Assembly: GCA_034440595.1 (NCBI GenBank) | Contig: JAWXCH010000205.1 | Coordinates: 1 to 13,968 of the forward strand | Origin: JAWXCH01 sp034440595 | Lineage (GTDB): Bacteria > Planctomycetota > Planctomycetia > Pirellulales > JALHPA01 | Reading direction: 5' to 3' | Length of the DNA: 13,968 bases | Part shown: piece after piece, positions 12,970 through 13,968 of the stretch | Layout: every line of letters starts with the position of its first letter | How positions within the stretch are numbered: position 1 is the first letter of the stretch | Notes under the pieces: model-generated | Told to the model about the DNA's origin: nothing | The model's database searches: none | The model's input: only the letters and a program-made list of their open reading frames with translations | Program-made: the position numbers and the translations under genes

Positions 12970-13881
12970 ATGAGGCTTCGAATTCTTGCTACGCTTTTTG
13001 CTGCCGCGAGCGGATTGCTCGCGATTGATGTGGTTCGCGCGGCCGAGAGTCCCGACGAAGCCGCGATGTCAGCGATTCGCAAGAGCGAAGAACAACTGAT
13101 GGCCGCCTTCAATGCCGGCAAAGCCGACGTGCTCGCCGCGATGTTCTTGCCCAAAGGTGAGTTGATCGACGAAGCGGGAACCGTTTATCAGGGACAGCAA
13201 GAGATCAAGGAGCTCCTCAACGCGTTTTTCAAACAATTCGCGGGAGCAAAATTGGCGATCACGACCGAGTCGATCCGGCTGGTAGGCCCAATCGCGATCG
13301 ATGAGGGCACTCGCACTCTGACGACTGCCGACAGCAAGCTCAAAACTCAATTCCGCTACATCGCGGTGTGGGCCAAGGCCGACAAAGGCTGGCAGTTGGC
13401 ATCGTTACGCGATTTTTCGGATGACCCGGGCCCCACGCCGCACGACAGCCTCGAACCGCTCGCGTGGCTCATCGGCGATTGGATCAACGAAGGCGCGGAC
13501 GGCAAGGTTGCGATCTCCTATCGCTGGTCGGACGACAAGAATTTTCTGCTCGGCGAATTCCAGATCAACTCCGCCGAGGACGCGCCGCGGAAATCGTCGC
13601 AGCGCATCGGTTGGGATCCGTCCGTCAATAAGATTCGATCCTGGCTGTTCGACTCCGACGGCGGATTCGCCGAGGCGACTTGGACGCTCATCGACGATGC
13701 GATTGTCATCAAATCCTCGTCGGTCAATCCCGACGGCACGACCGCAAGCGCTACGTTGAACATCGTCGTCAAAGATAAAGACCATTACTCGATTGAGGGC
13801 ACAGACCGGATCGTCGGCGACGATCGAGAAGAAGATTTCGAAATCACCGTCGCGCGACGTCCGCCGGCTGTCAGCAAATAA
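12970..13881 (+). CDS. Secreted SgcJ/EcaC-type protein: NTF2-like domain plus DUF1579-like beta domain
   Basis: This is a 303-residue protein. The ATG at 12970 is chosen because AAGGAGG lies 8-9 nt upstream; a frame beginning at 12952 would place the SD inside the gene. Residues 1-24 are a signal peptide (MRLRILATLFAAASGLLAID, cleavage after VVRA). Residues 28-150 form an NTF2/SnoaL-like (DUF4440, SgcJ/EcaC) domain with AIRKSEEQLMAAFNAGKADV at its start and QFRYIAVWAKADKGWQLASL at its end. Residues 160-300 are a second beta-rich domain (LEPLAWLIGDW, YRWSDDKNFLLGEF, RIGWDPSVNKIRSWLFDSDG) of the DUF1579/lipocalin-like kind. The layout is common in planctomycetes. The role is unknown, with small-molecule binding outside the cytoplasm most likely. 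Its codons look richer in C/G endings than those of the genes to the left, in keeping with native chromosome. Confidence 0.92.
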   Translation: MRLRILATLFAAASGLLAIDVVRAAESPDEAAMSAIRKSEEQLMAAFNAGKADVLAAMFLPKGELIDEAGTVYQGQQEIKELLNAFFKQFAGAKLAITTESIRLVGPIAIDEGTRTLTTADSKLKTQFRYIAVWAKADKGWQLASLRDFSDDPGPTPHDSLEPLAWLIGDWINEGADGKVAISYRWSDDKNFLLGEFQINSAEDAPRKSSQRIGWDPSVNKIRSWLFDSDGGFAEATWTLIDDAIVIKSSSVNPDGTTASATLNIVVKDKDHYSIEGTDRIVGDDREEDFEITVARRPPAVSK

Positions 13882-13908
13882 CGCCCCCAACGATTGAGGA
13901 ATGACGTC

Positions 13909-13968
13909 ATGAATACGCATAAGAATCACTATTTGATCTGGGCTGTGACCATTGGGTGTCTCGTAGCG
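13909..13968 (+). CDS. Start of an exported protein, cut by the right edge
   Basis: An ATG at 13909 with GAGGA 8 nt upstream opens a frame to the window end: MNTHKNHYLIWAVTIGCLVA. The polar, basic head followed by a hydrophobic run is the start of a signal peptide or anchor. It lies 27 nt after the SgcJ/EcaC-like gene, so the two are probably cotranscribed. Only 20 codons are visible and no family can be named. Confidence 0.65.
   Translation, partial: MNTHKNHYLIWAVTIGCLVA

Overview
The window looks like a piece of a planctomycete chromosome, probably Pirellulales-like. The grounds are recalled family resemblance and not a search: a GYF/zinc-ribbon PrsW protein, a secreted two-domain SgcJ/EcaC-type protein with a typical planctomycete layout, a large serine recombinase with a long C-terminal tail, and a left-edge protein carrying the motif FEEESWPPHLDDPLPP. 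Many starts lack a strong Shine-Dalgarno (SD) sequence, while others (GGAGG or AGGAGG) are excellent.

Layout. Positions 1-620 (minus) hold the 5' part of a gene that runs off the left edge. After a 0.7-kb gene-poor stretch with nested hairpins comes a CapK/PaaK-type adenylate-forming ligase (plus), convergent with an acetyltransferase-like gene (minus). Next is an orphan gene with a Ser/Thr/Pro-rich tail and a clear sigma70-type promoter. Positions 4542-7847 (minus) form a compact gene set built around N-terminal C4 zinc ribbons. It contains a 284-aa three-helix membrane protein, a PrsW-family intramembrane protease with zinc ribbon and GYF domain, and a 167-aa zinc-ribbon/coiled-coil protein. 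Upstream of them are a two-helix 75-aa protein, a reading frame lacking a start codon, and a decayed zinc-ribbon relic.

Positions 7887-8101 form a dense chain of hairpins. Read on the minus strand, three of them close with classic stable tetraloops (GCGA, UUCG, GAAA), and the chain ends in an intrinsic terminator 40 nt before the zinc-ribbon relic. This is a structured RNA or attenuating leader. Positions 8380-10173 (minus) carry three orphan genes in tight succession: 51 aa, 109 aa with no normal start codon at the expected place, and 431 aa. They follow a 650-aa large serine recombinase (10273-12225) that has its own terminator.

Upstream of the recombinase is an unusual control or attachment region: a perfect 25-bp dyad, four GTGA boxes exactly 10 bp apart, a hairpin, and an 18-nt sequence matching the 3' end of a tRNA-Ser gene followed by a strong rightward terminator. 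I read this as the right boundary of an integrated element, with ordinary chromosome resuming to the right (a secreted SgcJ/EcaC-like protein and the start of another exported protein). The left boundary is not visible in this window. The best candidates for something undescribed are the structured RNA with its neighbouring decayed zinc-ribbon genes, and the recombinase-linked orphan operon.
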